The notes: a model not told the origin generated them from the letters alone. 64,000 nt of DNA from Strongylocentrotus droebachiensis (GCA_035222895.1 JAVYIG010000645.1:434001-498000), one strand, 5' to 3'. Shown: positions 31,790-44,879, counted from the stretch's first letter. Program-made: numbers and translations.

Positions 31790-33198
31790 ATGTCATTTTC
31801 ATCTTATAAGGCCAATATAACAGTATGAGACAGCCGTGTTGCCATTTTCATGTTATAAGGCCTATATTACAGTAAGAGACAGCAGTGTTGCCATTTTCAT
31901 GTTATAAGGCCTATATTACAGTAAGAGACAGCAGTGTTGCCATTTTCATGTTATAAGGCTTATATTACAGTATGAGACAGCCGTGTTGCCATTTTCATGT
32001 TACAATGCCAATATAACAGTATGAGACAGCCGTATTGCCATTTTCATGTTATCAGGCCTACATTACAGTATGAGACAGCCGTGTTGCCATTTTCATGTTA
32101 TAATGCCAATATAACAGTATGAGACAGCCGTATTGCCATTTTCATGTTATAAGGCCTATATTACAGTATGAGACAGCCGTGTTGCCATTTTCATGTTATA
32201 ATGCCAATATAACAGTAAGAGACAGCCGTGTTGCCATTTTCATGTTATAATGCCAATATAACAGTATGAGACAGCCGTATTGCCATTTTCATGTTATAAG
32301 GCCTATATTACAGTATGAGACAGCCGTGTTGCCATTTTCATGTTATAATGCCAATATAACAGTAAGAGACAGCCGTGTTGCCATTTTCATGTTATAAGGC
32401 TTATATTAAAGTAAGAGACAGCCGTGTTGCCATTTTCATGTTATAATGCCAATATAACAGTATGAGACAGCCGTATTGCCATTTTCATGTTATAAGGCCT
32501 ATATTACAGTATGAGACAACCGTATTGCCATTTTCATGTTATACGGCTTATATTACAGTAAGAGACAGCCGTATTGCCATTTTCATGTTATAAGGCTTAT
32601 ATTACAGTAAGAGACAGCCGTGTTGCCATTTTCATGTTATAATGCCAATATAACTATGAGACAGCCGTATTGCCATTTTCACGTTATAAGGCCTACATTA
32701 TATTACAGTAAGAGACAGCCGTGTTACCATTTTCATGTTATAATGCCAATATAACAGTATGAGACAGCCGTATTGCCATTTTCACGTTATAAGGCCTACA
32801 TTATATTACAGTAAGAGACAGCCGTGTTGCCATTTTCATGTTATAATGCCAATATAACAGTATGAGACAGCCGTATTGCCATTTTCACGTTATAAGGCCT
32901 ACATTATATTACAGTAAGAGACAGCCGTGTTGCCATTTTCATGTTATAATGCCAATATAACAGTATGAGACAGCCGTATTGCCATTTTCACGTTATAAGG
33001 CCTACATTATATTACAGTAAGAGACAGCCGTGTTGCCATTTTCATGTTATAATGCCAATATAACAGTATGAGACAGCCGTATTGCCATTTTCACGTTATA
33101 AGGCCTACATTATATTACAGTATGAGGCAGCCGTGTCGCCATTTTAATGATTCAGTATAAAGCCAATATTGCAGTATGAGACAGCTGTGTTGCTATTA
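31790..33198. repeat. Satellite array: 49-bp unit with A/B dimer higher-order structure
   Basis: About 28 units of the form gtatgagacagccgt(a/g)tt + gccattttcatgttata. Two types alternate: A ends aggcctatattaca and B ends atgccaatataaca. In the distal part (about 32660-33125) A carries cacgttata and a 5-bp longer end (acattatattaca), making near-identical ~103-bp dimers repeated about five times. Edges are more diverged. It is not CRISPR-like: there is no unique spacer. Confidence 0.92.
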
Positions 33199-33690
33199 TT
33201 AAGACATACATTTATTACTTTATTAATTTACTTAATTTAATTTAATACACATGATAGACTTCCTCCAATAATTATCATTTGATCAATTATACTGTAGTTG
33301 GATTGAAGTAGAAAGTTTTCAGTGATAGATGAAGGTCTAAGCTAAATATATACGGTACACTCTAAATCTCACTATGTTGGCATTTTTGTGTATATTGTAT
33401 CTTTAAAATTATGTGAAAAGTAATTTACTCAAAACGACTGACTCATGCGTCAATAGCTGCATATGAACACTGTATGTAATAATGTTAAGCTAAGTAGTTG
33501 CACACGTACACACAATTACTAGTACTGTACCACTATTAGCGTACTTCAAAAGTCTCATCAAATTCACAGTCTATATTTTTTATCTTTCCTGACTTTAGGT
33601 TTGCAATTTCCCCTTTAACCATCCACACTGTGTTATCTTATGTTCAAGTGTACACATTCTTAAATTGCTTGTTCAAACATATCAAAAAGA
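33199..33690. other. No feature recognised
   Basis: AT-rich DNA between the satellite and the LINE 3' end. Confidence 0.4.
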
Positions 33691-33806
33691 GTTTCTTCTT
33701 CTTCTTCTATGTGCCATATCCTGAGACGTTGGCGACCATGGAGTGCCACAACTCTCTATCCCATATTCTATGAAGTAATTCATTCTCCCCGAGTTCAATT
33801 CCACAT

Positions 33807-35585
33807 TCAGAAATCCCACTCCTTATTAAAGCTACTCATCCACAGAATCCTCCTTCTACCCCTACTCCTCCTTCCCTCAATTCTTCCAGTCAGTGCAAGA
33901 TTTTCCAAACCATTCTTCCGTATAACATTGCCTAAGAAGCTCAGCTGTCGACCTCTTATATTATTCAGAAGCTTTAGTCTTGTTCCTGCCATGGCAAATA
34001 CCTCATCATTAGAAACTCTTTCTGTCCATGAAATTCTTAGCATCCTTCTCAGGAACCAAACTTTACAACTTTCCAGTCGCTTTCTTAGGTCTGATTTCAG
34101 GGTCCAAGCTTCACATCCATACATTAGAACTGGATACACGTAGCAATTGAGTACGCGGAGTCTCGTTTTCATCTTCAGCTTCTTATTCTTAAGAATGTTT
34201 TCTAAAGTTGATTTTGCAAGTGCAATCCTTCTCTTGATTTCTTGCTCGCCTCTTGCATCATCTGTAATTGTAGTCCCTAGGTAATTAACAGAGGTGGCTT
34301 GCTTTATTTGAATGTTGTTGATCTTAAGAGAGCATGGTATTCTTCCCTTCTTTGAAATTACCATGCATTCCGTTTTCTTGTAATTTAATGATAATCCTCT
34401 CTTGTCACTTTCTCTGACGACAACATCCAAAATTCGCTGCAGGTCCTTCTCCGATTCTGCGATTAATATAGTATCATCCGCATACTGTATGTTTGTGATA
34501 TTATATCCTCCTACTTTCAATCCTCTTTCCTGTTCTAGGTTTCTAAGTATCCACTCACTGTAATAATTGAAGAGATCTGGAGACATGACACATCCTTGCC
34601 GAACCCCCCTCTTAATGTTGATGTAGTCACTTAATTCTGTTTCTACCCTAACACATGCTGTTTGCTCCCAATACAGATTTTGCAATAACTTGATATCCTT
34701 TGTGTCTAGTCCAATCTTGGTTAAGTCTTCAAATAACTGATCGTGTCTTACTTTATCGAAGGCTTTTGTATAATCGATGAAACACATGAAGACGTCTTTC
34801 TGCATTTCTACGGCCCTTTCTGCTATAGACCGCAGAACAAAAATAGCATTTCTAGTTCCGACATACCTGACAAAACCAAACTGCACATTACTAATTTCTG
34901 GAGTTAGGTGATTCCTTGCTCTTTGAAGTAGAACTCGCAAGATGATCTTTGTGATATGGCTCATGAGGCTGATGATTCTATGTTGCCCGCATTCCACTGC
35001 TCCAGGTTTCTTGGTAAGTGTAATAAATATCGATTTGCACAGGTCATCTGGAAACTTCCATCATCATAGATCTTATTAATTGATGACTTCAGTTAGTTTC
35101 ATGACACCATAGTTCTCCAATGCTTCGACCATCTCCATTACTACTCCATCAGGACCAGCAGCTTTGTTCCTCTTCATCATACTGATCGCTGACCTCACTT
35201 CTGAGAGCAGAATCCTAGGTCCTTCAATAGATCCTGCACAGTGTGGAGGTTCTTTTCTTACATCGTCAAAAAGCTCGCCAATGTACTCAGTCCATTTGTT
35301 CAGTATCTCTTCCTTTTCAACCAGTTCTGATCCATCCCTTGCCTTGATGCATCCCGACTTGGAGCTCTGAAGATTCTTTCCAGAAAGTTCATTTACCTTC
35401 TTAAAAACCCTGGGATCGTTTGCATTAAAACTTCTCTCTATCTCGGCGCACTGTTTGTTCAGCCATTCCTCTTTAGCTTTTGTGTAGTGGTCATGAATTT
35501 CTCTGTCCAACTCTCTGTATTGACTTCCATCTCTGTCCTTGATCTTCTGCCTTTTACTCATCTTTGCTAGAATCTCCTCCGTCAT
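33807..35585 (-). pseudogene. Reverse transcriptase region of the RTE-like LINE
   Basis: The upstream frame (35076-35585) includes MMKRNKAAGPDGVVMEMVEAL, the RT finger region. The main frame (33807-34997) has CGQHRIISLMSHITKI, CFIDYTKAFDKVRHD (first catalytic Asp), RGVRQGCVMSPDLFN, NIQYADDTILIAES (YADD active site), YLGTTI, and YVYPVLMYGCEAWTL of the thumb/tail. The two are separated by a frameshift. Motif order and spacing are those of LINE reverse transcriptase. Confidence 0.9.
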
Positions 35586-35884
35586 CCATCTCTGTTTACT
35601 TTTCTTTCCTTTTTAGGTAATGTCTCTTCAGCTGTTTCTACAAGAATGTCCCTCATTGATTCCCAAGTGACCTCCTCTCCCTGGTCGGTGAGACTATCAA
35701 ATCTGTTTTGTACTTTGACAGTATATTGGAGGCGAACATCACGATTCTGTAGCTGTTCGAAATCTACCTTCTGAATTGACTTGGCTTTTGTCATCTTCTT
35801 TAGCTTCCATTGCAGAGTTGCCACAACAGGAATGTGATCACTCCTACAGTCTGCACCCGGATATGTTTTAGCTTGTTTTACACC

Positions 35885-36720
35885 TCACCGTTCATTTATT
35901 GTGATGAAGTCAATCTGATTTCTTGCACGATCCCCAGGGCTTTTCCAAGTATATATCCTTCTTGGATGATCCTTGAACCATGTATTGACAATGACCATTC
36001 CTTTGGCTTCGCACCACTCTACCCATCTGGTACCCCTTTCATTTCTGTCTCCAATACCATATGGCCCTACTGTTCTACCATATCTGCCTCTTCCGGCCTT
36101 TGCGTTCATGTCTCCCATGTCAATTACAATTTCATTTGATTTACATTGTGATTTGGCTGCCTCTAATTGCTCATAAAAAATGTCAATATCTTCATCTGTG
36201 CTTTCCACTGTGGGTGCATAAACCACTTTTATTGCCATGTTGAGAGGTTTCCCTTGTAATTTGACCAACAAAACTCTGTCCCTAACTGCCCAAAAGCCCA
36301 GAACCATGTTAGCTGTGAATGGATCCAGAAGCACCCCTACACCTCTTTCATGTCTTATCCCTCCTGAATAGATCATCTTATGTTTTTCAATTGGAATTCT
36401 CCATTGCCAGTCCATCTTGTTTCACTAATGCCTAGAATATTAATTCTCATCCTGTTTATTTCTTGCACGACGTTGTCCAATTTCCCTTTCTGGTAGAGAG
36501 TGCGTACATTCCAGGTGCCGATGCGCATGATGTTACAGTTGCGGACAGTTGCTGAATGACGATCAGGTCCCACCTGTCGCACATGGGAAGGCCTACCGAG
36601 CGAGGCACCTCTATTTCTAGAGGTTCCCTTCACGCCGTTTCTCTTTGACTTTGAATTGTGACTTTTCCATGGTATATCTTGGGAAGAATAGTGAAGGTGG
36701 TTTCCCGTTGCCTTCCTCAC
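35885..36720 (-). pseudogene. Apurinic-type endonuclease region of the RTE-like LINE
   Basis: Frame 36373-36720 has RIGTWNVRTLYQKGKL and NILGISETRW (metal-binding Asn and Glu positions of the EEP fold). Frame 35885-36415 continues with GVGVLL, VVYAPT, IDMGDMNAKAG (Asp/Asn motif) and RNQIDFITI. The frames overlap out of register, so at least one shift separates them. It nicks target DNA to prime reverse transcription in intact relatives. Confidence 0.85.
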
Positions 36721-36875
36721 CGCAGTGTGGTGACCGTGACCATGAATATATCCATGTGAACACCAGTTCTGAGAGACGCCGTTGTCCCTGATAGGATCAT
36801 CCGCCTAAACTCTCACTGCATCGCTGCTGCCCAATGCAGTCCCTTTTAGTCGCCTTTTACGACACGCAGGGAATA

Positions 36876-38073
36876 CATGGAGGGAATTCTATATGGCAAC
36901 CAAAGGACTTTATTTAGTTGAATTCCATTGGTACGTGCGATCTGGTACAGCACTACTCGCACCACATGTACACATGTACATGTACAAGGACCTTCCAAAG
37001 GCACTACAGTGTATGTCCCATTTGCAGGCCAAAAAGATGAAAAGGTTATATTCCAACAGCATTTGAAAGATAACACTAATTTAGAACTTCCCTAAAAAAA
37101 AAAGGGGGGGATGCTTGAAAATGTCTTTAAGTGGGAAAATAACGACTATTAGTTGTCGAATCGACTTGAGAGCTATAGAGCCAGTAAGTAATGGTCTGAA
37201 TTTCAGACCCTTGTACCGAATAGTTGTACGTTTTATGTTGTACAAAGATTCAATCAGTTTAATTTTGGCCATTGCAAGAAGTGGGTTATTGATGTAGACA
37301 AATGCTCACCCTTAACAGCTCATTTTATGTATGTTATTACCGAAGAAGAAAAAAAGACAGTCAGTCACTCAATAGTGTCTGACAGTGAAGTCTAGCAATT
37401 AAACAGGTTTCCTTGCATAATTTGAATATTAGGACACTGCTAACGTTTAAATTTCACAGATAGGACATACATGACATATTCATAATTCCTGCAAAGTTCT
37501 ACAGAATTTGATGTTGGCTGCAAAAAGGACATAGTACATATCTTTAATAGACCAATCAGAGAATGGCAAAAGCGCTATCGCTGATGGCAAGTTGAGCTTT
37601 GAGGTGATGATCTTCGACAACATGTGGGAATGCAATTCTATGAAGTATAGGTTGAATATTATGAAAATGATTGCACATATTTTAGCTTCTAATTCTGAAA
37701 TTACAAGTGTTAATAACCTCCAATTGTGAAATTTCATATTATCGATGACTTTGAAATACACTTTGTATCTGAAGTGCCATATTTCATGCACTTGAACTAT
37801 AAAAAGGGAAAACAGTGCAATTTATTACTTATTCAACACAAGATGACACCAGACATGTTCTAAAAAATAAAGTAGAAGTGTTGTGGTCTATTGGATACTT
37901 CGTTGAACTGTCTTCCTATGATATATACTATCTTCAAGGTTGAAGTTCATATCCCAAGTACTTCTTGAGATATCGCTATAACGAGAAGGCAGGACAGACA
38001 GACACACAACTCCAAAACATTAAGCTAAATCATCTACAAAAGCTTAATTACCAAATTAGATATCATCACCTAC
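36876..38073. other. No gene recognised
   Basis: Apparently unique AT-rich sequence. Open frames of about 60-100 codons on both strands show no family motif. Confidence 0.35.
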
Positions 38074-38210
38074 CTCTACGCCATCAGTCTCCTGATAGTC
38101 CTCCATCTCAACGTCAATATCATTGGGTGCTGTAGCCTCACCAACATGTACATGTAGCATGTTTAACTTCACGGTTTGATTTCCGTCCAAAGAATACCTC
38201 AAATGGAGAC
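38074..38210 (-). CDS. Putative exon derived from a retroelement integrase (exon B)
   Basis: Bounded on the minus strand by a pyrimidine-rich acceptor (tttttacaactag, AG at 38211-38212) and donor GTAGGT. In one frame it reads SPFEVFFGRKSN, typical of the end of the Gypsy/GIN-type integrase core, but soon hits a stop. In the frame set by splicing from 40900-41041 it is fully open and ends EDYQETDGVE. The integrase ancestry is therefore visible, while the spliced frame is shifted. It could be a decayed or domesticated gene; expression is unknown. Confidence 0.4.
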
Positions 38211-38539
38211 CTAGTTGTAAAAAGAGTAAAATAGTACAACGTATTCAGTAATAGCAAACTCACTTGTTACATGTATTCTCTTGTATTCAACTGGTAATAT
38301 CATGCATGCAGTAATCCTTAAAACTTTTGATAATGTTCACAATATCAATCAATTACATCCTTGAAAAAAAATCTTTTTTCTCGGGGGGAGGTGGTGCTAC
38401 TTCTGAGCCCCTCCTCCTGGAATGGTAAGTAGCCCTTTAAAACAACTTTACATCCCCTTGCCCAAGGAATGCTTCCAATTGAATTCTGAATTGAACCTCG
38501 AATCTCTCTCTGATAGAAGAAAGAGTTTGTGCTTGTCGC

Positions 38540-38860
38540 TCTTCTCACCCTTTTTTTTTTTGCATTGTTGTTCTTTGACACCCTCCTCCTCCTCCTCCTT
38601 CTTCTTCTTCTTCTTCTTATCCTTCTTCTTCTTCTTCTCCTTCTCCTTCTCTTTCTCCTGCTTCTTCTTCTTCTTTTTTTCCTTCCCTTTTTTTGTTCTC
38701 CTTTTATTTCTTCTTTCCTTTATTTCTAGACTTATTTTCTTCTTCCCCTACTTCTTTTCTCTTCTTCTTTCCCTTCTTCCTTCATTCTTTTATTTTATTG
38801 CCTTGCCTTTGCTTATGTATACACTCTTACCAATTTTTCATTGTATTTGTTTAATGACTT
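38540..38860. repeat. Pyrimidine tract (CTT/CCT-rich)
   Basis: Long cttctt/cctcct runs. Open frames here translate to Leu/Phe/Ser repeats and are compositional artefacts. Confidence 0.9.
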
Positions 38861-39021
38861 TTTAAAGTTGATACTCTAAGACAATCCCAAATATTGAGAT
38901 AATTACATCAATAGAAAGCTTTTAACCCCCAGAATAACACTAAATGGTGTCCAACTGACAAAAACAAGTTTAGAATGGTGAATTTATGCGAGTAAACTCT
39001 ACCAAACTATCTAGTCTGAAA

Positions 39022-39064
39022 CCCGGAAGTGCACGTAGAGTCGGGCTTCTATCCGTGACGTCAC
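39022..39064. promoter_or_regulatory. ETS-like and perfect CRE motifs in close pairing
   Basis: CCGGAAGTG at 39022-39030 and GTGACGTCAC at 39055-39064, a perfect CRE palindrome. Such pairs are common in TATA-less housekeeping promoters. No adjacent first exon is evident, so function is only suggested. Confidence 0.3.
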
Positions 39065-40019
39065 GAACGGGACTCATGGGCTCAGTGAGAGTGAATGGCA
39101 GTGATATCCCTACGTAAATGCTATCTTGTCAGAGCTTAGATTTGTTGTTGTTAAGGAGTATATTTGATGGATTTTCTGTTTTCATTTGAATGAAGAATAA
39201 CGAAGCAACATTTCTTTTTATATCCTCATATTCACCTATTTGGTAGAGATTTAAGACGAGTTTACTGCTTTGGAGACAAGGTTAAATCTTGCACGTATGA
39301 ATAGGCGGATGCATTATCTTGTCATCAGATAAGGTACAGGAGCAGTTTTGTAAAACGAATAGGCCTAGAACTACGATAGTACTTATCATAGATGTGTGTG
39401 ACTGCCTCAAAAAAGGATACAGTACCAGTTAAACATTTTATGTTGTAAAATATCAAACAAACACTTGCCCCTGACTACCGGTGTCAGAATTGGTAGATGA
39501 AGGATCTTCAGGGCCAAGGAAGGCGAAATACATAGGAAAAAGGAAGAAGAAACCATCGGGAGATCGCTGTATGGTAATGAACTGTGCATGGGCAGACAGC
39601 TACTGTTCGCTCCGTGCCTGGGCCGATTTTAACACCAAAACAAAAATTACATGGTGAAAATATCGACTAATAGCACATCGTTGGCATGTATATGTCATAA
39701 TTTTTAAAAGGGGAATTGATATTAATACTGTGAAGTACTAGGGGAAGGTAAAGAATTGTACTTAGAATTATGATTTATTAGACTTTTCAGCCTTTAAAAC
39801 AATTAAGGATTTCGAGTAGCCAGATTTTTTTTTGGATATACTATGTAATTGAAAAACTTATAAATAACATATGCTTGCCGTAGATACCAAATTAAGGGAC
39901 ATTTATTTGCTTAGAATATCAGCTTTAAGTATTTTTTTACTCCATTTTATCACAATTTTACCATATTGAATTGAACTCAATCTGTCATGACAATAGTTTA
40001 TCACTCCTCTTTACCCCCA

Positions 40020-40270
40020 TCTCTTGTCCACTTTAGGCATGGTTGTTTATTTCCACTTTGTTTTGTTCTTTTATTCTTTCTTTTTTATCTTCTCTTTCTT
40101 CCTCTCCTTTTTCCTCTTTTTTAAAATTCTCCTTCCATTTTTTCTTCTTCTCCTTCTCCATCATCGTTCTCTTCTTCTTTTCTGTATCCTCCTATATGAA
40201 TTTTCTATTGTCGCTTTCTACTTCTTTTTTCTATACCTTTCCCCCTCTCAGCCTTACTCTTCCTCTTGAA
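40020..40270. repeat. Pyrimidine-rich tract
   Basis: Dense T/C sequence with ctt/ttc runs. The overlapping open frames are artefacts of the bias. Confidence 0.85.
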
Positions 40271-40577
40271 ATCTCTCCCACTCTTAATTTCAACAATTTA
40301 CATTGTATTTAATCCTCACTTTTCAGTTTTACTCTCGATATTTTCCACCACATACACTTGGTCCGTTTACCGTTTATTGCTTACTTCAGTCCTTCTTTCA
40401 CATGATTTCAGCAGAACTATTTCACTTTATGCTATTTAATTCTGATTTCTTTCTAATTTGTGTTTCCATATGTTGCACTAAGCTATACTTCTCGTATTTA
40501 TTATACTGATTTATATTTCAAATTCAATATATCATGTTATGCTACATGTATGTTATATATTACATTATGTGTTAACC

Positions 40578-40765
40578 ATCACTGTCCTACTTGTAGCTAC
40601 TTGCTCCCTCTATATAGGAAACTTCCCCAATCGGTGCCTGTTGGTCCCCCATGATCCTCTTTTTCTTCTGTTAAATGAGAGCTGAGTTAATGAGATAGCC
40701 ATCTGTCACAGTGACCACGCTGGCTCGCTGGGTGGTCTAATCCCTTCTAGCTGAAGTAGTAAAGC
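40578..40765. repeat. Dispersed ~190-bp repeat, copy 2 of 3
   Basis: Close match to 9448-9645 in the same orientation; followed by an aaataaacc tail. Confidence 0.8.
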
Positions 40766-40899
40766 CTGCCTTTAAATAAACCATTTTGAATTGAATTGAA
40801 AACAAGTTAAGTCACAATATTTACATGAATTTAAAAGAAAAAGTAAAAAGTGTGGCTCAGGTGAGCTAACAAGATATCAAAAAACAGCTCTCTACATAC

Positions 40900-41041
40900 C
40901 TAGGGAGCTGTGGAAGGCTTCGTTGTACAATCTTGCAATGTTTTCAAGGGAGTCAGCCCACTGGAAACTGTCCAGATCAAGACAAATCTCTTCTATCATC
41001 AGCCTTAGTTTCGACTTCCAACTAGGATGGCTTCGTTCTAC
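40900..41041 (-). CDS. Putative exon encoding an integrase C-terminal core fragment (exon A)
   Basis: Minus-strand acceptor tttcccattacag and donor GTATGT bound a 142-nt open exon. It encodes VERSHPSWKSKLRLM, an acidic linker, QWADSLENIARLYNEAFHSSLG. The ERSH-W-K and LYNE-HSSLG pattern, followed in exon B by SPFEVFFGRKSN, is the distal part of a Gypsy/GIN/Ginger-type integrase core with its Glu context. It joins in phase to exon B and accepts phase 0 from 45570-45719. It may be part of a domesticated integrase gene or a split fossil. Confidence 0.5.
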
Positions 41042-41549
41042 CTGTAATGGGAAAGTACCACAAGAATTATTTTGTAAAAGAGCACTGTATTTGTATTTAG
41101 CATTTAAGACATTTTATACGATATGAAACATGTGTGGTGTGAAATATCACATGTAAAAGCAATCTGTAATGCATATTAAAGATGATTAACTTTTTGCCTA
41201 TATTTAAGGTTGATGTTAACTATTAAGGGTCTCACACTCGATCACAATTTGGGAATTTCGTCAGTACACAGCGTCATCTGAGAGTTCAGACCAACAGCGA
41301 TCAATTCATGTGGAAAAATATCTGAAAATCTTATACATATGGATTATGGGAAGACTTTTTCTAAAGTGTCTACTCTTGGAGTTTTCAACCAAATATGTTA
41401 CATCCAAATCTATAAGAAATATTCTTAAATAAACAAATAATAGATTACTTTTCCTTGCGACTGCGGCTTGTAGAGTGCACTCATGATTACTCATGAAAAA
41501 GAAAGAAAGAAAGGAAACAGAAAAGAAATTATGAAAGATTGAAAGCAGT

Positions 41550-42715
41550 CCAGTGAACTTTTTGTTTCTTTCGTTCTATCTTTTTCCTACCATTCCTTAT
41601 GTTATTGCTTGTTTTTCCATCTTTCATCTTCTCTTCTATCTTTCCATGATCTATTCTTTATCATTTTTTCTTTCTGTCTTTCCATATGTTTATCTTTATT
41701 TCTTCTTTCTATCACCCTTCTCTTATGTTACCGGTAATCTTTGTTTTTATCATTTTATCACTTTCTCTTTCTGTCCTTCCTCGTGTTTTTCTTTGTTTCT
41801 TCCTTCTATATCACCTTCTCTTATGTAATTCTTTGTTTTTATCATTCTATCACTTTCTCTTTCTGTCCTTCCTCATGTTTTTCTTTGTTTCTTCCTTCTA
41901 TATCACCTTCTCTTATGTAATTCTTTGTTTTTATCATTCTATCGATTTCTCTTTTTGACTTTCCTTATGTTATTCTTTGTTTCTTCCTTTTATCACCTTC
42001 TCTTATGCTATTCTTTATTTCTTCTTTCTATCACCTTCTCTTATGTAATTCTTTGTTTTTATCTTTCCATCTCTTTCTCTTTCTGTCTTTCCTTATGTTA
42101 TTCTTTGTTTCTTCCTTTAATCACCTTCTCTTATGTTATTCTTTGTTTTTTTCATCTTTCATCCTCTCTTCCATCTTTCCATTATCCATCCTTTATCATT
42201 TTCTCTTTCTGTCTTTTCATACTGTATGTTATTCTTTGTTTCTTCCTTCTATATCACCTTATGTAATTCTTTGTTTTTATCATTCTATCACTTTCTTATT
42301 TTGTCTTTCCTTATGTTATTCTTTATTTCTTCTTTCTATCACCTTCTCTTATGTTATTCTTTATTTTTTATCATTCTATCACTTTCTCTTTCTGCCTTTC
42401 CTTATGTTATTCTTTGTTTCTTCCTTTCATCACCTTCTCTTATGTTATTCTTTGTTTCTAGTATTCTATCACTTTCTCTTTCTGTCTTTCCTTGTGTTGT
42501 TCTTTGTTTCTTTCTTCTATTACTTTTCTCTTTCTGTCTTTCCTTATGTTATTCTTCATTTCTCTCCTCTATCACCTTCTCTTATGTTATTCTTTGGTTA
42601 AATCATTCTATCACTCTCTCTTTCTGTCTTTCCTTATGTTTTTCTCTATATTTTCCTTATATCACTTTCTCTTATTTTATTCTTTGTTCTTATCATTCTA
42701 TCATTTCTTCAAGGA
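41550..42715. repeat. Pyrimidine-rich tandem array (~60-120-bp composite units)
   Basis: Repeats of 'atcaccttctcttatgttat', 'tctttgtttcttcctt' and 'ctatcactttctctttctgt' in varying order. The 110-200-codon open frames across it are Phe/Leu/Ser repeats, do not depend on a unique frame, and are rejected as genes. Confidence 0.85.
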
Positions 42716-42729
42716 TGACAGTCACATGA

Positions 42730-44640
42730 CCTAACATCACGATGTTACAACTGCGAGCGTTTATATTAGCCAAACAAGCCAAAAGATCACACTTTGATTT
42801 GGAATGTTTCGGACTTGGCATTTTTGTTGGTAAAGCGTAGTTGCCTTGGTAACATCGCGGTCAGGCTCCGGTTTGGCATTTTTTGGCGTGTTTGGAAGAC
42901 AGTGTAAATGGCCCTCATGAATTATTTAAAAAAAAAAGTAAACAATGTCTAATTATTGCCACATGGGCACTTTGGAGCCTGTTATTGATATTATACTTTC
43001 TTAAAGGTACATGTAATACAAAGTTTTGGTATGCGGTCAGGAATATATTGGAAGCATGCCATTTTACAATATTCAGTGATCGTTGTCGCAGTTGACATTG
43101 AGTCTAAAGTTATGAAATTGTAAATAATAAACTCTTTATGTTGTATAGCTCCCTCTCAAGACTGATATTACTTTAGCTTTAAAACAATGTTTCTTGACTT
43201 CAATTAATAAATTTGCACTTCCCGTTTGGAAATTATTCATAAGAAATTCAGAACTGCATATTCTGAGATTTTAATGCTCGCAGCTACCATGGAATAGCCT
43301 TACAGTGTAGGTGCTATTTGAAATATTTGAAATTTACAGGGAGCACCAGTAAATATATGATTATTCAATTTCTCGAAAGCAGAAGTGTTTTAGAGACTAC
43401 ATTTTCTAGTGCTCATAATACATCCAAATATATATCAACATTTTAAAGAATTACTATTCATCCAGTTTTAATTTTCCCCAAAACTTTGCATTACCAGTAC
43501 CTTTAATTTTTCCACCAACTACCGTCAGCATTTTTTCATTTTAATTCTCATAGATACATTTCTATTTAACTTACCTACGATTTTTAGGAGCACCATACAA
43601 TTTTGACATTGTATTTTTTGTTCATTTTATTAATACTATTCATAGTATTGCAATGCATACTTTTATCTTTTTAACATCAATTCGTATGTAATTTTTAATT
43701 GTTGGCACTTGGCAAGATCCCCCTTTCTCTCTCTTCCCCCTTCTTTACCTCTTGTCTCTCACTCTCTTTCTTCCACTTTCTCTCTCTCTCTCTCTTCCAC
43801 TTTCTTTCCCTCTCTTTCCCCTCTCTCTTTCTCCATCTCTGACTTTTCTGCTTTCTTTTTCTTCACTTTATCTCTCGGTCTCTTATCCTCTCTTTCTCTT
43901 TTCCTCACTTTCCTTCCCTCCCTCTCCTCTCTCTCTCTCTCTCTCTAACTCTTTCTCCTTTTAACCTCTTTTCTCTACATCTTTTACTTCTCTCTTCCTC
44001 ACTTTAATATTTTATTTACACATGTACATGTAGGTACATATTCCTCATTTCCTTCTTGTTCATATTTTTTGCTTTTATTTTACATTTGGTACAAAATTAA
44101 GGATAAACATGTGATATACATCTACATGTACTTATAATTATTGGTTTTTAAAATGCAAAATTAATGAATTTCCCAAGCGTCCCTAACCTTTTCCCAACAC
44201 ACACACACAAGCATGATGTACACAAGCACATACTTGCACACTTTTGGTCAAAATTAATCTTTAGGTCTTCACTTGTACATGCAGTCTTTTCACACACGAG
44301 TAAAATTCTTTATAGCTTATTAGTTTAAAGAGCTTTAAACTAATCAACTTGACATGATGACATCATTCACACAATTTTTTTTTGGTGCGATCGTTTCGTG
44401 ATTAACTGCTCTTAAAATGCGCAGTAGGGCCATTGCGCATTGTGTTTACTATCAGGCAGATTGGTGCGCACTATTTTATTATTTAGGAGACAAGATACTA
44501 GTTCATTTTCCTATCATTAAATTCCTTGAATTATAGACTGCCCTTGACATCTTCTTAATTAAGATAATGTACATGTATGTATGCCTGTATTACCCTTTTT
44601 TACTCTCGTTTTCAATTCACATTTAACTTAATTAAATTAA
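42730..44640. other. No gene recognised; CT-rich patch at 43700-43960
   Basis: AT-rich DNA with a ctctct-rich low-complexity segment (43700-43960) and a short CA run near 44197. I see no supported exon. Confidence 0.4.
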
Positions 44641-44879
44641 ATTAAATTAGACAGTAACCTTACAAGCCGCGTGGATAATTAATAGTACACGATCGAGCAC
44701 AAGCTGTATGTTGCGAATTCCATGTTGTTAAATGCGCGCGCTCCATCCAGTTTTAACACATAACCTACACACAAAATGTCAAGCTCTCTGTAGCCTGCTT
44801 TGAACGGCGTATGAATTGCGACTTTGTATCTGTCCGAACATCGTATAAACGACGTTAACACAGGAAAATATGTTTAGAC

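Larger units (their letters stand above)
33691..36875 (-). mobile_element. RTE-like non-LTR retrotransposon, near full length, decayed
   Basis: Minus-strand order: 5' leader with the conserved-looking GTCGTAAAAGGCGACTAAAA, apurinic endonuclease, linker, reverse transcriptase, then a short 3' tail ending in a (GAA)n microsatellite (plus-strand ttc repeat at 33691-33708). A terminal microsatellite instead of poly(A) and an endonuclease-RT layout fit the RTE clade; the clade call is inference. Reading frames break near 34998-35075, 35580, 35830-35885 and 36380-36420, so it is not an intact copy. Confidence 0.85.

Noticed and set aside
31790-33198. CRISPR-like regular repeats
   Set aside because: The whole sequence is repeat with no unique spacers, and the genome is animal. 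It is a satellite.
33709-34143. 144-codon + frame
   Set aside because: Antisense shadow of the LINE reverse transcriptase.
41550-42734. Several open frames of 80-198 codons on +
   Set aside because: All are Phe/Leu/Ser repeats from a pyrimidine tandem array, open in several frames at once.
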